Below, piece after piece: positions 62,719 to 64,000 of a stretch of 64,000 bases of DNA (position 1 is the first letter of the stretch; each line of letters begins with the position of its first letter). The position numbers and the translations under genes are program-made. This DNA comes from Methylobacterium sp. (GTDB lineage: Bacteria > Pseudomonadota > Alphaproteobacteria > Rhizobiales > Beijerinckiaceae). The notes beneath the pieces were generated by a model. That model was not told the DNA's origin and ran no database searches. It saw only the letters and a program-made list of their open reading frames with translations. Where the stretch lies: assembly GCA_020252645.1 (NCBI GenBank), contig JADCCN010000002.1:372001-436000 (forward strand). The letters are read 5' to 3'.

Positions 62719-64000
62719 CCTCCCCGGTCGGCCTCGCCCACGGGCGAGATGATCTCACCATGCAGCGAGTTTGAACGAAGTTCGGTGATTCGCACATCCG
62801 CAATCCGGCCGAGCCAGGCGGAAATTTCGTCACCCTTGGGGATATCCACGTGAACCGCCTGAAGATACGGCGATTTTCCCGCAACCTGCCCCGCGTGCCG
62901 GCCGGGTTTCTCGAACAGCACGGAAACGTTTCTGCCAATCGTGGCCGCGTTGAACGCGTTCTGCTGTTCCATGAGCAGGGCCTGGAGCGCATGCAGGCGC
63001 GCGGTTTTCACCGCTTCCGGCACCGCATCCCCGGCTTCCGCCGCCTTGGTGCCGGGCCGGGCCGAATACTTGAAGGAATAGGCCGTCGCGAAGCCGGCTT
63101 CGCGCACGAGGCGCATCGTATCCTCGAAATCCGCATCGGTTTCGCCGGGGAAACCCACGATGAAATCCGAGGTGATCGCGATATCCGGCCGAAGGCTGCG
63201 CACGCGCTCGATGATGCGGAGGTATTCCGCCGCCTTGTGTTTGCGGTTCATCGCCTGGAGGATGCGATCCGATCCCGCCTGAACCGGCAGATGCAGATAA
63301 GGCATCAGCTTCGGCAGATCGCGATGGGCGAGGATCAGCGCCTCATCCATGTCGCGCGGGTGGCTCGTGGCATAGCGCAGGCGCTTGAGGCCATCGATCT
63401 CCGAGAGCGATTCCAACAGCCTGGCAAGACCCCAGACCGAGCCATCCGGCGCGATACCGTGATAGGCATTCACATTCTGGCCGAGCAGCATGATCTCCTT
63501 CACGCCCGCTTCCGCCATGCTGCGTGCCTCGGCGAGCACCGCGCCCACGGGTCGCGAGACCTCCGCGCCACGCGTGAAAGGCACCACGCAGAAGGAGCAG
63601 AACTTGTCGCAGCCCTCCTGCACCGTGAGGAAGGCCGAGGGGCCGCGCGCCTGCAACCGCTTCTTCGAGGGCAGGGGCAGATGGCCGAACTTGTCCTCGT
63701 CCGGGAAATCCGTGTCGATGGTCTTCCTTTCGCGCGCATCCTTCAGCAGGTGCGGCAGGCGATGATAGCTCTGCGGGCCCACCACGAGATCGACCGTCGG
63801 CGCGCGGCGGATGATCTCGCCGCCCTCGGCCTGCGCCACGCATCCTGCAACGGCGATCAGCGTTTGCTTGCCTTCGAGGGCCCGTTCTTCCTTCCGCACG
63901 CGCAAGCGGCCGATTTCCGAATAAACCTTCTCGGCGGCCTTCTCGCGGATATGGCAGGTGTTGAGGATCACGAGATCCGCGTCATCCGCGCTCTCGGTCG
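62706..64000 (-). CDS. miaB: tRNA-2-methylthio-N6-dimethylallyladenosine synthase MiaB (N-terminus outside the window)
   Basis: MiaB is a radical-SAM enzyme that thiomethylates A37 of tRNA. The visible part has [23 protein letters not shown] and GCVAQAEG with auxiliary-cluster cysteines, the radical-SAM motif [15 protein letters not shown], and a C-terminal TRAM domain. The frame is open to the window's end, so roughly the first 30 or so residues are missing. It is the first gene of the minus-strand block that runs to pnp. Confidence 0.96.
   Translation of the reverse strand, partial: TESADDADLVILNTCHIREKAAEKVYSEIGRLRVRKEERALEGKQTLIAVAGCVAQAEGGEIIRRAPTVDLVVGPQSYHRLPHLLKDARERKTIDTDFPDEDKFGHLPLPSKKRLQARGPSAFLTVQEGCDKFCSFCVVPFTRGAEVSRPVGAVLAEARSMAEAGVKEIMLLGQNVNAYHGIAPDGSVWGLARLLESLSEIDGLKRLRYATSHPRDMDEALILAHRDLPKLMPYLHLPVQAGSDRILQAMNRKHKAAEYLRIIERVRSLRPDIAITSDFIVGFPGETDADFEDTMRLVREAGFATAYSFKYSARPGTKAAEAGDAVPEAVKTARLHALQALLMEQQNAFNAATIGRNVSVLFEKPGRHAGQVAGKSPYLQAVHVDIPKGDEISAWLGRIADVRITELRSNSLHGEIISPVGEADRGGWAA

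Overview
The window is a gene-dense, high-GC chromosomal stretch from an alphaproteobacterium, most likely order Hyphomicrobiales (Rhizobiales). The evidence is the conserved block miaB-phoH-ybeY-corC-lnt-xre-metK-trmB-rimP-nusA-ylxR-infB-rbfA-truB-rpsO-pnp, the lptC-lptA-lptB-rpoN-hpf-ptsN block, and families of intergenic palindromic elements (GAGCATGATG...CATGCTC and AGAGCATTTTCCGA types) of the kind scattered through Hyphomicrobiales genomes. No database search was possible, so every name rests on motifs, length and gene context.

Layout. 0-2 kb: end of a membrane protein gene, infA and a lipoprotein-like alpha/beta hydrolase. 2-4.5 kb: an isolated sugar-phosphate transferase and a CDP-alcohol phosphatidyltransferase, both next to palindromic repeats. 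4.7-16 kb, minus strand: a complete C-P lyase locus, phnC-D-E1-E2 then phnG-H-I-J-K-L, a hexapeptide acyltransferase, phnM, phnN and a 2H-phosphoesterase-like DUF1045 gene. Almost every junction is an overlap. No phnF regulator and no phnP are present. A four-unit PhoB-box array with exact 11-bp periodicity lies between phnE2 and phnG. 16.2-25.6 kb: a sulfite-oxidase-family molybdoenzyme with a small cytochrome c, a sigma-54-type promoter directly in front of them, then (minus strand) arsR-arsC fusion, PhnD/AioX-like binding protein, sensor kinase and NtrC-type regulator, and (plus strand, divergent) gapdh-arsJ for arsenate detoxification. 26-28.8 kb: a binding protein and a two-domain permease of an iron-type ABC importer without its ATPase. 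28.8-35 kb: repeats, tRNA-Ser(GGA), msrA, nhaA, a YqhA-like gene, then ptsN, hpf and rpoN. 35-38 kb: LPS export genes and ribonuclease D. 38-45 kb: a VOC protein, a PcaB-like lyase, and an operon of hiuH, a fused allantoinase/OHCU decarboxylase, pgi and a cysteine hydrolase. 45-64 kb, minus strand: the translation, RNA-processing and SAM-synthesis block.

How the genes fit together. The phn genes import phosphonates and convert them to phosphoribosyl phosphate under apparent PhoB control. In the arsenic region the divergent operons pair arsenate reduction with export of 1-arseno-3-phosphoglycerate. The binding protein, kinase and regulator resemble the AioX-AioS-AioR arsenite-sensing system, but no arsenite oxidase (aioBA) lies beside them. 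Their nearest sigma-54 promoter instead reads into the sulfite-oxidase-family enzyme and its cytochrome. This arrangement is the most interesting and least expected part of the window.

Other notable points are a palindromic element that appears to be inserted in frame in pgi, inverted ~100-bp repeats bracketing the ars/ABC-transporter module, and near-exact 60-bp repeats inside the disordered part of infB.
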